DNA of 64,000 bases from Streptomyces poonensis (GCF_014650915.1 NZ_BMVW01000013.1:17904-81903); one strand, 5' to 3'; positions 49,886-58,613 are shown, numbered from the stretch's first letter. Translations and numbers: made by a program. Notes: generated by a model from the sequence alone, not told the origin.

Positions 49886-51267
49886 CGCCTCCCCTCCCCC
49901 TTCTCGTCCTTCTCGCTCTTCTCGCCCTTCTCGTCCTTCTTCTGGTTCTCCGCCTCGTCCTCGGCGAGCGGCGCGTGCAGCAGGACCCGCGCGGCCCGGC
50001 GCCCCGAGGCGTCCACCACGTCCATCCGCCAGCCGGCCACGGCGACGGTGTCGCCCACGGCCGGGATACGGCCCAGCTCGGCCGCGACCAGGCCCGCGAG
50101 CGTCTCGTACGGCCCGTCCGGTACCCGCAGCCCCACGCGCGCGAGCTGGTCGGTGCGGGCCGAGCCGTCGGCCGAGTAGAGGGCGCGGCCCTCGTCGTCC
50201 GCGCCCGCGGGGGCGAGGTCGGGCGTCTCGTGCGGGTCGTGCTCGTCGCGGACCTCGCCGACGACCTCCTCGACGATGTCCTCCAGGGTGGCGACGCCCG
50301 CGGTGCCGCCGTACTCGTCGATCACCACGGCCATCGTGCGCTTGCCGGACAGCCGGTCCAGGAGGCGGTCCACGGTCAGGGTCTCCGGCACGAACAGCGG
50401 CTCGCGCACCAGCTCCGAGACGGGGACGTGGGGGCGGCGTCCGGCGGGCACGGCCAGCACGTCCTTGACGTGGACCGTGCCGATCACCGAGTCGAGGCCG
50501 CCGCGGTGGACGGGGAAGCGGGACAGACCCGTCGCCCGGGTCGCGTTGGCCACGTCCTCGCAGGTGGCCCGGTCGTCCAGCGCGATGACCTGCACGCGCG
50601 GGGTCATCACGTTCTCCGCGGTCAGATCGGCGAGATTCAGCGTGCGCACGAACAGCTCGGCGGTGTCGGCCTCGAGGGCGCCCTCCCGAGCGGAGTGCCG
50701 GGCGAGGGCGGCCAGCTCCTGGGGCCCGCGCGCGGAGGCCAGCTCCTCGGCGGGTTCGACGCCGAGGCGGCGCACAAGACGGTTCGCGGTGTTGTTCAGA
50801 TGGGTGATGAACGGGCGGAACGCGCAGCTGAACCAGCGCTGCGGGGTCGCCACCGCCCTGGCCACCGTGAGCGGCGAGGAGATCGCCCAGTTCTTGGGCA
50901 CCAGCTCGCCGACCACCATCAGGAAGACGGTCGACAGGGCCGTACCGACGACCAGCGCGATCGAGCCCGACGCGGCGGCCGGCACGCCCACGGCCTCCAG
51001 CGGTCCCGAGATCAGCGCGGCGATGGACGGCTCGGCCAGCATGCCGACGACCAGGTTGGTCACGGTGATGCCCAGCTGGGCCCCGGAGAGCTGGAAGGTC
51101 AGGTTCCGTACGGCTTTGAGAGCGCCCGCCGCGCCCCGCTCACCCCGTTCCGCGGCCCGCTCGAGTTCGCCGCGCTCGACCGTGGTCAGCGAGAACTCCG
51201 CCGCGACGAAGGCGCCGCAGGCCAGCGAGAGCAGCACCGCCACCAGCAGGAGGAGCACTTCGGTCAT
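49882..51267 (-). CDS. CNNM/CBS-domain membrane protein with CorC_HlyC domain
   Basis: A 461-residue CNNM protein with the membrane domain at about 1-190 (SLACGAFVAAEFSLTTVERG; VGELVPKNWAI) and a CBS pair at about 215-335 (VMTPRVQVIALDDRATCEDV; VIDEYGGTAGVATLEDIVEE). A C-terminal CorC_HlyC domain is at about 350-430. The last 25 residues are a Glu/Lys-rich tail (EKGEKSEKDEKGEG) encoded by a 9-bp repeat. ATG is at 51267. It forms a translationally coupled pair with the next CNNM gene and probably a hetero-oligomer. Confidence 0.9.
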   Translation of the reverse strand: MTEVLLLLVAVLLSLACGAFVAAEFSLTTVERGELERAAERGERGAAGALKAVRNLTFQLSGAQLGITVTNLVVGMLAEPSIAALISGPLEAVGVPAAASGSIALVVGTALSTVFLMVVGELVPKNWAISSPLTVARAVATPQRWFSCAFRPFITHLNNTANRLVRRLGVEPAEELASARGPQELAALARHSAREGALEADTAELFVRTLNLADLTAENVMTPRVQVIALDDRATCEDVANATRATGLSRFPVHRGGLDSVIGTVHVKDVLAVPAGRRPHVPVSELVREPLFVPETLTVDRLLDRLSGKRTMAVVIDEYGGTAGVATLEDIVEEVVGEVRDEHDPHETPDLAPAGADDEGRALYSADGSARTDQLARVGLRVPDGPYETLAGLVAAELGRIPAVGDTVAVAGWRMDVVDASGRRAARVLLHAPLAEDEAENQKKDEKGEKSEKDEKGEGRR

Positions 51268-51408
51268 CGGGTCACCTCCGTCCCATGATCCGGCAGGGAC
51301 GGACGGTGCGCACGACGGCGCGGGCCGCGCGGGGCGCCGGCGCCGCTCCGGCAGAGATCACCCATGGGCGGACGCTCATACCTCTCGTTCCGGGTCACCG
51401 TCAGGCTG

Positions 51409-51834
51409 TCACTCTTCGAGCGGCTTCACCCACCGCCGCCACTGCTCCTCCGGCGCGTACCCCGCAGCGCGCCAGGCATGGTGCGCCGTCTCGTTCCGTA
51501 CGAGCACCATCGCGTCCCCGCGCCGGCCCCCGAGTCGTACGAACCGCTCCTCGGCGGCGGCCAGCAGGGCCGAGCCGATACCCCGCCGGCGCCGCCCGGG
51601 GTGCACCGCGAGCCGGTACAGATGGCAGCGCCAGCCGTCGAAGCCCGCGATCACCGTGCCCACCAGCTCCCCGTCCAGCTCGGCGAGGAGCAGCGCCTCC
51701 GGGTCGCGGGCGACCAGCCGCTCCACGCCCTCCCGGTCGTCGCTGATGCTCGTGCCCTCCGCGGCCGTCTTCCAGAAGGCCAGCACGGTGTCGAGGTCCT
51801 GGGGCGTCGCAGCCCGTATGCGCAGGTCGGTCAT
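51409..51834 (-). CDS. GNAT-family N-acetyltransferase
   Basis: A 141-residue single-domain GNAT. The acetyl-CoA motif is RRRRGIGSALLAAAEERF at about 81-98, and YRLAVHPG and HAWRAAGYAPEEQ are typical. ATG is at 51834. Substrate is unknown. It follows the F420-type oxidoreductase gene on the same strand after about 100 bp and precedes the CNNM pair by 140 bp. Confidence 0.9.
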   Translation of the reverse strand: MTDLRIRAATPQDLDTVLAFWKTAAEGTSISDDREGVERLVARDPEALLLAELDGELVGTVIAGFDGWRCHLYRLAVHPGRRRRGIGSALLAAAEERFVRLGGRRGDAMVLVRNETAHHAWRAAGYAPEEQWRRWVKPLEE

Positions 51835-51936
51835 GCGGATGATCCCATCACCCGGCGCCCGGACCGGCGCGGAATTCCACGATCCGGACGCTTCCCCGCA
51901 CGGGCCCGGGCGGTTCCGGGCACGGCCCCGGACGGG

Positions 51937-52854
51937 TCACTCCCCGCGCAGCGCGGCCATGACCGGAGCGAACGCCTCCATGTGGGCCTCCATGATGGTC
52001 AGATACGTGATGCCGTACCGCTCCCGCAGCGCCCGCGCCCGTCCGACGACCTCCTCCAGACCGCCCACGAGCACCACCGGCAACTCCAGGACCTGCTCCT
52101 CCGTCAGCTGCGGAGCGAAGGGCAGCCACTCCTGTACGGCGGCACCGGGATCGTCCGTGACGGCGACCAACTGGATGAGCAGGTTGAGCTCGGCCGGTTC
52201 CTCGCGTCCGGCGGCCAGCTTCCCGTACAGGGCGACACGCTCGCCGAACTCCTCCGCCGTCACGGGAACCATGGCACCGCCGGGCACGCTGCGCGCCCCC
52301 GTGAACGCCGCGATGTCCGCGTGCTCGGCGGTGAGCCTCAGCATCCGGTCGCCGCCCGCGCCGATCAGCAGGGGAACCCGGGGCTGTTGCACGGGGCGTG
52401 GCATGGGGGTCTCCCCGCTCGAACGAAGTTGAGAGTGGGGGAGCTCCTCGGAGCCGAGCAGCCGTGCCAGCTCCTCCACCGTGTGCCGCAGATGATCCAC
52501 GCGCTCGCGCGGCGATCCCCAGGGCAGCCCCGCGGTCTCGTGTTCCGACCGGACGTATCCGGTGCCGAGGCCGAGTTCGAGGCGCCCGCCCGTCAGGGCG
52601 TCCGTGGTGGCCACCTCGCGGGCCAGCAGCGCCGGGTTCCAGAAGCCCGCGTTGAGCACGAACGTGCCGAGCCGCGGCCGCCGGGTCGCCGCGGCCGCCG
52701 CGACCAGGGCGGGGAACGGGGCCGGCATCCCGAGATGGTCGGGGACCAGGATCACGTCGTAACCGAGTTCCTCGGCCCTGCGGCACTTCGCGCGCCACTC
52801 GTCGGCGGGTGCGGGACTGAGCAGGTTGACGCCGAAGCGGAACGGGCGGGACAT
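51937..52854 (-). CDS. F420-dependent LLM-class oxidoreductase
   Basis: A 305-residue luciferase-like TIM-barrel protein. Blocks RFGVNLLSPAPADEWRAKCR, YDVILVPDHLG, LELGLGTGYVRSEHE and PLLIGAGGDRMLRLTAEHAD are those of F420-dependent members. An insertion EELPHSQLRSSGETPMPRPV at about 138-157 is encoded by a palindromic repeat element (52404-52446) and should form a surface loop. ATG is at 52854. The substrate is unknown. Confidence 0.9.
   Translation of the reverse strand: MSRPFRFGVNLLSPAPADEWRAKCRRAEELGYDVILVPDHLGMPAPFPALVAAAAATRRPRLGTFVLNAGFWNPALLAREVATTDALTGGRLELGLGTGYVRSEHETAGLPWGSPRERVDHLRHTVEELARLLGSEELPHSQLRSSGETPMPRPVQQPRVPLLIGAGGDRMLRLTAEHADIAAFTGARSVPGGAMVPVTAEEFGERVALYGKLAAGREEPAELNLLIQLVAVTDDPGAAVQEWLPFAPQLTEEQVLELPVVLVGGLEEVVGRARALRERYGITYLTIMEAHMEAFAPVMAALRGE
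52404..52446. repeat. REP-like palindromic element inside a gene
   Basis: CTCCCCGCTCGAAC pairs imperfectly with GTTGAGAGTGGGGGAG, giving a hairpin with a GAA loop. It resembles a palindrome I remember as dispersed in Streptomyces genomes. It is carried in frame inside the LLM-class gene. Confidence 0.6.
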
Positions 52855-52898
52855 GCGCTCTCCTCAGGGAAGTGACGTGAGCGGAAGGGGGAAGGCGG

Positions 52899-53474
52899 TC
52901 ACGAGGACGGTTCGCCGTCGGCGGGGCCGCCACCACCGAAGACCGCCCCGGTCGCCCGGATGGTGTCGAAACGCTTCATGCGCTGCAGTACGGCCTCGGC
53001 GGTCGGCCGCTCCATCTCGTCCACGATGCGTCCGTCCGCGAGGAAGAGCACCAGGTCGGAGTGGGCGGCGGCGCCGGGGTCGTGGGTGACCATCACCACG
53101 GTCTGGCCCAGGTCGTCGACGGCCTTGCGCAGGAAGCCGAGCACCTCCAGCCCGGCGCGGGAGTCGAGGTTGCCGGTCGGTTCGTCCGCGAAGATCAGCT
53201 CGGGGTGGGAGGCCAGCGCCCGCGCGCACGCCACTCTCCCCCCAGAGCCATGGGGAGGGTGATGTTCTCGGCCGCGTTCAGCGTCGGGATTGCCCGAGCC
53301 GGAGGGCCCCATCACCGCGGTGAACCGGCCGCGGGCGATGTCGACGTCGACCGAGTCGAGGGCGAGGGCCGCCGTCTCGCCGGACCCGTACGCCTTGGTC
53401 AGCCTCCGCGCGCGGGCGGCGATCCCGTCGGCCTCCGCGCGGCCGGGGGCGTGCTCCGGAGCAGCTGTACGCAA
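52899..53474 (-). pseudogene. ABC transporter ATPase gene with internal deletions
   Basis: TTG at 53474 (with GAGGAGG upstream) opens a MacB/LolD-type ATPase: RRLTKAYGSGETAALALDSV, then Walker A begins as VMGPSGSG but loses the GKST residues. Out-of-frame sequence equivalent to IPTLNAAENITLPMALG follows, and the frame then rejoins at ACARALASHPELIFADEPTG with Walker B, D-loop and the switch His (VMVTHD). The Walker A Lys, Q-loop and LSGGQ signature are missing. It cannot hydrolyse ATP. No permease gene is adjacent. Confidence 0.85.
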
Positions 53475-53684
53475 GGCGGCCTCCTCGGTCGTACGAGATC
53501 GGGCTCGTGCCTCCGGCGGAGCATAGTGTGCCGTGTCCTGTACCGGACATCCCCCTGAAGTCCCGGGCGCCCTCCGTCACAGGTCGGGTCCCCTATGCCG
53601 ATGTAAGGGGCATTCGTCTGGCGCTCGGCGGTGCATGCGTGGATCCGGTCCGTGCGCCCGTGCGCCCACCGGGCGCCTTGCTCG

Positions 53685-53706
53685 CGCTAGCGCTCCAGCG
53701 CTAGCG
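53685..53706. promoter_or_regulatory. 22-bp palindrome upstream of RHH gene
   Basis: CGCTAGCGCT-CC-AGCGCTAGCG has perfect 10-bp arms and ends 7 bp before the ATG at 53714, leaving no room for a ribosome site. It is probably the autoregulatory operator of the RHH protein on a leaderless transcript. The rest of 53475-53684 shows nothing else. Confidence 0.8.
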
Positions 53707-53713
53707 TCGCATC

Positions 53714-53941
53714 ATGGCCAAGACCCAGTTGAACGTGCGGGTGGACGCGGCCACGGCCCGCGCCGCCCGCGAACGAGCCCTGGAGCGCGGGATGAGCGTG
53801 AACCGGTACATCGAAGAGCTGGTGCGACAGGACGCGGGGGAGACGGGGCAGAGCTTCGTGGAGGCCGCCGCCGACTTCATGCGGCAGTACGAGAGCGTGT
53901 TCGCCGAGGAGTTCGGGGCGGAGCGCGAAGGCCGTCGCTGA
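53714..53941 (+). CDS. ribbon-helix-helix antitoxin-like protein
   Basis: A 75-residue protein. TQLNVRVDAATARAARERAL at residues 4-23 is a ribbon-helix-helix DNA-binding strand and first helix, and SVNRYIEELVRQD the second helix. The acidic C-terminal half (ADFMRQYESVFAEEFGAERE) could wrap a toxin. ATG at 53714 directly follows a perfect palindrome, so autorepression is likely. It is followed by a small Fic/Doc-like gene, making a toxin-antitoxin-type pair. Confidence 0.85.
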   Translation: MAKTQLNVRVDAATARAARERALERGMSVNRYIEELVRQDAGETGQSFVEAAADFMRQYESVFAEEFGAEREGRR

Positions 53942-53999
53942 GGACACCGCCGATGCCTTGAGCACCATGAGCAAGAGGACACCACGGATCCCTTGAGCA
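53940..53999 (+). repeat. 25-bp direct repeat duplicating the toxin start region
   Basis: GAGGACACC...CCTTGAGCA at 53940-53964 recurs at 53975-53999 with three mismatches. Each copy has a GAGGA ribosome-site-like stretch and a TTG. The first TTG (53958) opens a 12-codon frame that stops at TGA 53994, overlapping the second TTG at 53993. Confidence 0.85.
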
Positions 54000-54367
54000 A
54001 TCTGAGAATCGACCTCGCCTGGCTCCTCATGGTCGCCGAACAGAAGACGCCCGGTGATCCCCAGGTCACCGACTGGGGCGCCCTCGTCGCTGCCGTCGCC
54101 CGGCACGAGGCCGAGATATTCGACGTCCCCGTCTACGACAACCCGCACGCCCGCGCCGCCGCACTGCTCCAGCTCCTGCTGCACGTCCCCGCGCTGGAAC
54201 GCTCCAACGCACTGTTCGCCTGCGCGGTCGCGTACGCCTACCTGGTGGCCGGCGGCGTCAAGGTCGTCACCACGCCCGAGCAGGTCAGGGAGCTGGCACG
54301 ACTGGTGAAGAGCGGCGAGGCCTCGGTGCACGACATCGCGGAGGAACTGCGGAAGTGGGGCGTATGA
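53993..54367 (+). CDS. Fic/Doc-like toxin component
   Basis: A 124-residue helical protein related to the Fic/Doc-like toxin component of Streptomyces pairs (RIDLAWLLMVAEQKTPGDPQ; VDVPVYDNPHARAAALLQLL reads IFDVPVYDNPHARAAALLQL). The Fic catalytic region is degenerate: HVPALERSN at residues 64-72 keeps His but not the GN(K/G)R anion-hole residues. TTG at 53993 is the only start before the conserved N-terminus; its GAGGA site is 13 bases upstream, which is long. It would modify a target by nucleotide or phosphate transfer if active, but the motif makes this doubtful. Confidence 0.75.
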   Translation: MSNLRIDLAWLLMVAEQKTPGDPQVTDWGALVAAVARHEAEIFDVPVYDNPHARAAALLQLLLHVPALERSNALFACAVAYAYLVAGGVKVVTTPEQVRELARLVKSGEASVHDIAEELRKWGV

Positions 54368-54388
54368 ACCGGGCGCGGCCGGCCACTC

Positions 54389-55081
54389 CTAACCGTCCGA
54401 GTCCGTGGGGCTCTCGCCCTCCGCTTCCATGAGCTCGGGGCGCCGCGCCGTCCCGAGCACCAGGAAGGAACCGGGCAGCCGCGGCCCCCTGTCGAACGCC
54501 GCCGGATCCCGGTACGAGCCGATCTCCAGCCCGGCGTCCCGTATCGCGCCGATCGGGTCCCGGGCCGTGTGGCAGCCGCCGAACAGCAGGGGCCACACCG
54601 TGCGGTCCGCCGCCCGCTGCGTCACGCGCATGACACGCCCGCCGCCGAGGCCGTGCTCGAAGAACCGCAGTTCGCCGCCCGGACGCAGCACACGCCGGAC
54701 CTCCGCCAGCGACCGCCGCACGTCCCGCACGGTGCACAGCACCAGGGACACCACGGCCGCGTCGAACGCCTCGCTCTTCACCGGCAGCGCCTCCGCCGCG
54801 CCCGGTACGACGTCCACCGGCACATCGGCGCGCAGGGCGGCGTTCGCCGCCGCCTGCCGCAGCAGGCGCTCCGGTTCGATCGCCACGACCTCGGAGACGG
54901 TGCGCGGATAGTGCGCGAAGTTGAGGCCGTTGCCCGCGCCGATCTCGATGACCCGCCCCGAGAGCCCGGCCAGGAGTTCGTCGCGGAACGGCCCCACCTT
55001 CGGTTCCACCGCCGCGCTGAGTCTCATGTAGAACCGGGCGAAGAGGGGGTGGTGCACGGCGTTCCGGGTGGCGCGTGCCAT
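54389..55081 (-). CDS. class I SAM-dependent methyltransferase
   Basis: A 230-residue methyltransferase of the UbiE/Methyltransf_11 type. The SAM motif VIEIGAGNGLNF is at about 44-55, EVVAIEPE follows, and the VVSLVLCTVRDVRRSLAEVR and RVLRPGGELRFFEHG blocks are clear. ATG at 55081 follows GGGAG. It lacks membrane segments. Homologues act on phospholipids or small molecules; the substrate here is unknown. It is convergent with the Fic-like gene. Confidence 0.9.
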   Translation of the reverse strand: MARATRNAVHHPLFARFYMRLSAAVEPKVGPFRDELLAGLSGRVIEIGAGNGLNFAHYPRTVSEVVAIEPERLLRQAAANAALRADVPVDVVPGAAEALPVKSEAFDAAVVSLVLCTVRDVRRSLAEVRRVLRPGGELRFFEHGLGGGRVMRVTQRAADRTVWPLLFGGCHTARDPIGAIRDAGLEIGSYRDPAAFDRGPRLPGSFLVLGTARRPELMEAEGESPTDSDG

Positions 55082-55203
55082 GGCGGGCTCCCGAGGAGGG
55101 CGGCGGTTACCACGATTGTCCCCCGTCGTGCCCCCGCTCACCCGTCGCGAGCCGTGAACGCCTCTCGCCGCACGCCGCTACCGCGCCGTGAACACCCCCC
55201 GCC

Positions 55204-55947
55204 TCACGCCGGGTACAGGGCCTTGAACGCCCCCGCGTCCCACACCCCGCCCAGCTCCGCCGCCAGCCAACTCCCCGCCCGCGCGCGGAAGTCGAGCGGA
55301 TCCAGCCCCCCGGCGCCGGCGGGCACCGCGCCGACGAGCGGTGCCCCGGCCGCCACCGGCAGATCGGCCAGGTTGCAGCGCGACGCCAGGTCCGGCTCGC
55401 CGGGCCAGCTGCCGATCACGACGCCGGCCGGGACCAGCCCGCGACCGCGCAGTTCACGTGCCGTCAGCTCGGTCGTGTTGAGCGTTCCCAGCCCGGCCGA
55501 CGCCACGACCAGGACGGGCGCGTCCAGCAGCCGTGCGGCGTCGGCCAGCGTGCCGCCCTCCTCGTCGAACCGTACGAGCAGCCCGCCCGCGCCCTCGACG
55601 AGCACGAGATCGTGCTCCACCGCGAGCTTGGCCGCCGCGTCCGCCACGTCCTCCGGCCGCACCGGAGGGAGCCCCGAGCGCCGGGCGGCCGTCGCGGGGG
55701 CCAACGGCTCGGGGTAGCGGGCCAGTTCACGCGCCGTCACGGGTGCGCCGGCCAGCCGGGCCGCCTCGTCCGCGTCGCCGCGCTCACCGCGCCGTACGCC
55801 CGTCTGCGCGGGCTTGAGCACGGCCACGGAGCGGCCCGCCGCGGCGGCCACCGCGGCGACGGCGGCCGTGGTCACCGTCTTGCCGATCTCCGTGCCGGTG
55901 CCCGTGATCACCAGGATCGACGTACCGATCACCGCCTCGTTCCCCAT
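55204..55947 (-). CDS. bioD: dethiobiotin synthetase
   Basis: A 247-residue BioD that carboxylates 7,8-diaminopelargonate to dethiobiotin using ATP. The P-loop is VITGTGTEIGKTVTTAA at about 13-29, KPAQTG contains the conserved substrate Lys, and VEGAGGLLVRFDE is the metal-binding block. ATG at 55947 lies 7 nt after the bioA stop, so bioB-bioA-bioD form one operon with bioD last. Confidence 0.95.
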   Translation of the reverse strand: MGNEAVIGTSILVITGTGTEIGKTVTTAAVAAVAAAAGRSVAVLKPAQTGVRRGERGDADEAARLAGAPVTARELARYPEPLAPATAARRSGLPPVRPEDVADAAAKLAVEHDLVLVEGAGGLLVRFDEEGGTLADAARLLDAPVLVVASAGLGTLNTTELTARELRGRGLVPAGVVIGSWPGEPDLASRCNLADLPVAAGAPLVGAVPAGAGGLDPLDFRARAGSWLAAELGGVWDAGAFKALYPA

Positions 55948-55954
55948 GATCCCC

Positions 55955-57235
55955 TCATCCCTCCCGTGCCACCGCGCGCACCGCGCGCGCGATCCGCGCC
56001 ACGTCCTCGTCACCTGTGACGTACGGCGGCATGGTGTACACGAGATCGCGGAACGGCCGCAGCCACACGCCCTCGCGCACGGCCGCCCGCGTGGCCGCCG
56101 CCATGTCCACCTCGTGGTCCAGCTGGACGACGCCGATGGCCCCGAGGACGCGGACGTTCCGTACGCCATCGAGGCCGGCCGCCGGGGCGAGCCCCTCCGT
56201 CAGCCCGGCCTCGATCCGCTTCACCTCGGCGAGCCAGTCGTGGCCCAGCAGCAGATCGATCGATGCGCACGCCACGGCCGCGGCGAGGGGGTTGCCCATG
56301 AAGGTGGGCCCGTGCGCGAGCACCGGCACCTCGCCCCGCGAGATCCCGTCGGCCACGCGCGCGGTGCACAGGGTCGCCGCCATCGTCAGATAACCGCCGG
56401 TCAGCGCCTTGCCCACGCACATCACGTCCGGCGTCACCCCGGCGTGCTCCGCCGCGAACAGCGCTCCCGTACGCCCGAACCCGGTCGCGATCTCGTCGAA
56501 CACGAGCAGCACGCCGTGCGCGTCGCACGCCTCGCGCAGCACCCGCAGATACGCGGGGGAGTGGAACCGCATCCCGCCCGCCCCCTGCACCACCGGCTCC
56601 ACGATCACCGCGGCCAGCTCGTCCGCGTGCCGGGCGATCAGCTCGCGCAGGTGGTCCGCGTACGGCTCCTCGTACGCCGCCGGGGGCGCGTCCGCGAACA
56701 CCTGCCGGGGCAGCACCCCCTGCCACAGCTCGTGCATCCCGCCCTCGGGGTCGCACACCGACATCGGCTGCCAGGTGTCGCCGTGGTAGCCGCCGCGCCA
56801 GGTCATGAGGCGCCGCTTGGCGGGGCGGCCGATCGAACGCCAGTACTGCAGGCACATCTTGACCGCGACCTCCACCGACACCGAGCCGGAGTCGGCGAGG
56901 AAGACGTGTTCCAGCCCGTCCGGCGTGATGTCGACGAGGCGCTTCGCCAGCCGTACGGCGGGCTCGTGCGTGAGCCCGCCGAACATGACGTGGCTCATCC
57001 GGGCCAGCTGCTCCCGCGCCGCCTCGTTGAGCACCGGGTGGTTGTAGCCGTGGATCGCGGACCACCAGGACGACATGCCGTCGATGAGCTCGCCCGAGCC
57101 GTCCGCCGTCCTCAGCCGCACCCCGCTCGCCGACGCAACGACGAGCGGTTCCACGCGGCCGGGCATCGGACCGTACGGATGCCACACGTGTCTCCGGTCC
57201 AGCTCCAGCAGCTCGGGCACGGACAGCTCAGGCAT
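55955..57235 (-). CDS. bioA: adenosylmethionine-8-amino-7-oxononanoate aminotransferase
   Basis: A 426-residue class III aminotransferase making 7,8-diaminopelargonate from KAPA. DRRHVWHPYGPM at the N-terminus, SSWWSAIHGYNHPVLN, LADSGSVSVEVAVKM, FDEIATGFGRTG and the PLP Lys in CVGKALTGGYL are all present. ATG at 57235 overlaps the end of bioB by eight bases; an ATG 24 nt upstream is less likely. It is followed closely by bioD. Confidence 0.95.
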   Translation of the reverse strand: MPELSVPELLELDRRHVWHPYGPMPGRVEPLVVASASGVRLRTADGSGELIDGMSSWWSAIHGYNHPVLNEAAREQLARMSHVMFGGLTHEPAVRLAKRLVDITPDGLEHVFLADSGSVSVEVAVKMCLQYWRSIGRPAKRRLMTWRGGYHGDTWQPMSVCDPEGGMHELWQGVLPRQVFADAPPAAYEEPYADHLRELIARHADELAAVIVEPVVQGAGGMRFHSPAYLRVLREACDAHGVLLVFDEIATGFGRTGALFAAEHAGVTPDVMCVGKALTGGYLTMAATLCTARVADGISRGEVPVLAHGPTFMGNPLAAAVACASIDLLLGHDWLAEVKRIEAGLTEGLAPAAGLDGVRNVRVLGAIGVVQLDHEVDMAAATRAAVREGVWLRPFRDLVYTMPPYVTGDEDVARIARAVRAVAREG

Positions 57236-58367
57236 TGGGCGCGAGATCCGTTCCGGCACCCCGGCGGCGTACGGCGACCAGGTCCGTACGGGGCTCGCCG
57301 GCCTCGGGCGTGGCGGCGGAAGCGGAACCGCAGCCGCCGCCCTCCCCCGGGTGGCACCCGCCCGCCCGGTGCTCCGGCAGGGTCACCTGGTCGGTGCCCT
57401 CCACCTCGAACCCGGCGTCGGCGATCATCTCCAGATCCGCCTTGCCCGCCTGGCCCTCGCTGGTCAGGTAGTCGCCGAGGAAGATCGAGTTGGCCAGGTG
57501 CAGGGCGAGGGGCTGCAGGGTGCGCAGGTGCACCTCACGGCCGCCCGCGATACGGACCTCCACGTCCGGGCAGACGAACCGGACCATCGCCAGGATGCGC
57601 AGGCACCGCTGCGGGGTCAGGTTCCACTCCTTGCCGAGCGGGGTGCCCTCGAACGGGATGAGGAAGTTGACCGGCACCGAGTCAGGGTCCAGCTCGCGCA
57701 GCGAGAAGACCACGTCCACCAGGTCCTCGTCCGTCTCGCCCATGCCCGCGATCAGCCCGGAGCAGGCGGACAGCCCGGCCGCGTGCGCCTTGCGCACCGT
57801 GTCGACGCGGTCGGCGTAGGTGTGGGTGGTGGTGATGTCGCCGTAGGTCGCCTCGGAGGTGTTGAGGTTGTGGTTGTAGGCGTCGGCGCCCGCCGCGCGC
57901 AGCCGCTCGGCCTGGCCGTCGGAGAGCAGCCCGAGACAGGCGCACACCTCGACGTCCTCGTGCTGTTCCTTGATCGTCCTGATGGTCTCGGAGACCCGGT
58001 CCACGTCCTTGTCCGTCGGGCCGCGGCCGCTGGCCACCAGGCAGACCCGTTTGGCACCGCCCGCGAGACCGGCGGCTGCCGCCTCGGACGCCTGGTCCGG
58101 TTTGAGCCAGCTGTACTTGAGGATGCCGGCCTCGGAGCCGAGACGCTGGGAACAGTAGGAGCAGTCCTCGGGGCACAGCCCCGACTTGAGGTTGACGAGG
58201 TAGTTGAGTTTCACCCGTCGGCCGAACCAGTGCCGGCGCACCCGGCCGGCCGCGGTCACCACTTCGAGCAGGTCGTCGTCGGAGGTCGCCAGCACGGCCA
58301 GCGCTTCCTCGCGGGTCGGCGTCTCGCGCCGAAGTCCCTTGTCCACCAGCGTCTTCAGCAGGTCCAT
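57228..58367 (-). CDS. bioB: biotin synthase
   Basis: A 379-residue radical-SAM enzyme inserting sulfur into dethiobiotin. The 4Fe-4S motif C65-PED-C69-SY-C72 is intact, and YNHNLNTSEATYG and the second-cluster region RIAGGREVHLR are seen. The last 50 residues (CHPGEGGGCGSASA and an Arg-rich end) form a C-terminal extension typical of actinobacteria. ATG is at 58367. It is first in the bioB-bioA-bioD operon, divergent from bioF. Confidence 0.96.
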   Translation of the reverse strand: MDLLKTLVDKGLRRETPTREEALAVLATSDDDLLEVVTAAGRVRRHWFGRRVKLNYLVNLKSGLCPEDCSYCSQRLGSEAGILKYSWLKPDQASEAAAAGLAGGAKRVCLVASGRGPTDKDVDRVSETIRTIKEQHEDVEVCACLGLLSDGQAERLRAAGADAYNHNLNTSEATYGDITTTHTYADRVDTVRKAHAAGLSACSGLIAGMGETDEDLVDVVFSLRELDPDSVPVNFLIPFEGTPLGKEWNLTPQRCLRILAMVRFVCPDVEVRIAGGREVHLRTLQPLALHLANSIFLGDYLTSEGQAGKADLEMIADAGFEVEGTDQVTLPEHRAGGCHPGEGGGCGSASAATPEAGEPRTDLVAVRRRGAGTDLAPNA

Positions 58368-58493
58368 GGAAGCCGATCCTGACGTACGGGAGTGTCCCGG
58401 GCCAAGGAGGGATCGCACAACGCAGGAGCCTCGAGGTGTGGGTATCACCACACCATGCACGGGCGTCCGGACGGCTAGGGTCTGTGCACTGCC

Positions 58494-58538
58494 TACAAAC
58501 GCATCGCCCGCAAACGCACTGTCTGCACACGCACCGCC
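58494..58538. repeat. three 15-bp direct repeats in the bioB/bioF promoter region
   Basis: TACAAACGCATCGCC, CGCAAACGCACTGTC and TGCACACGCACCGCC are adjacent with a common NRCAMACGCAYNGYC-like core. They lie between bioB (minus) and bioF (plus), the last one 75 bp before bioF. Their regularity suggests a protein-binding array. The remaining sequence in 58368-58613 holds no gene. Confidence 0.6.
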
Positions 58539-58613
58539 CACGGAAGAGCGTGCACGTCGCCCTCGGCGCACCGGCCGTCGGCGTGTCACCCGCCCCACTG
58601 GCCCGGAGGACCC

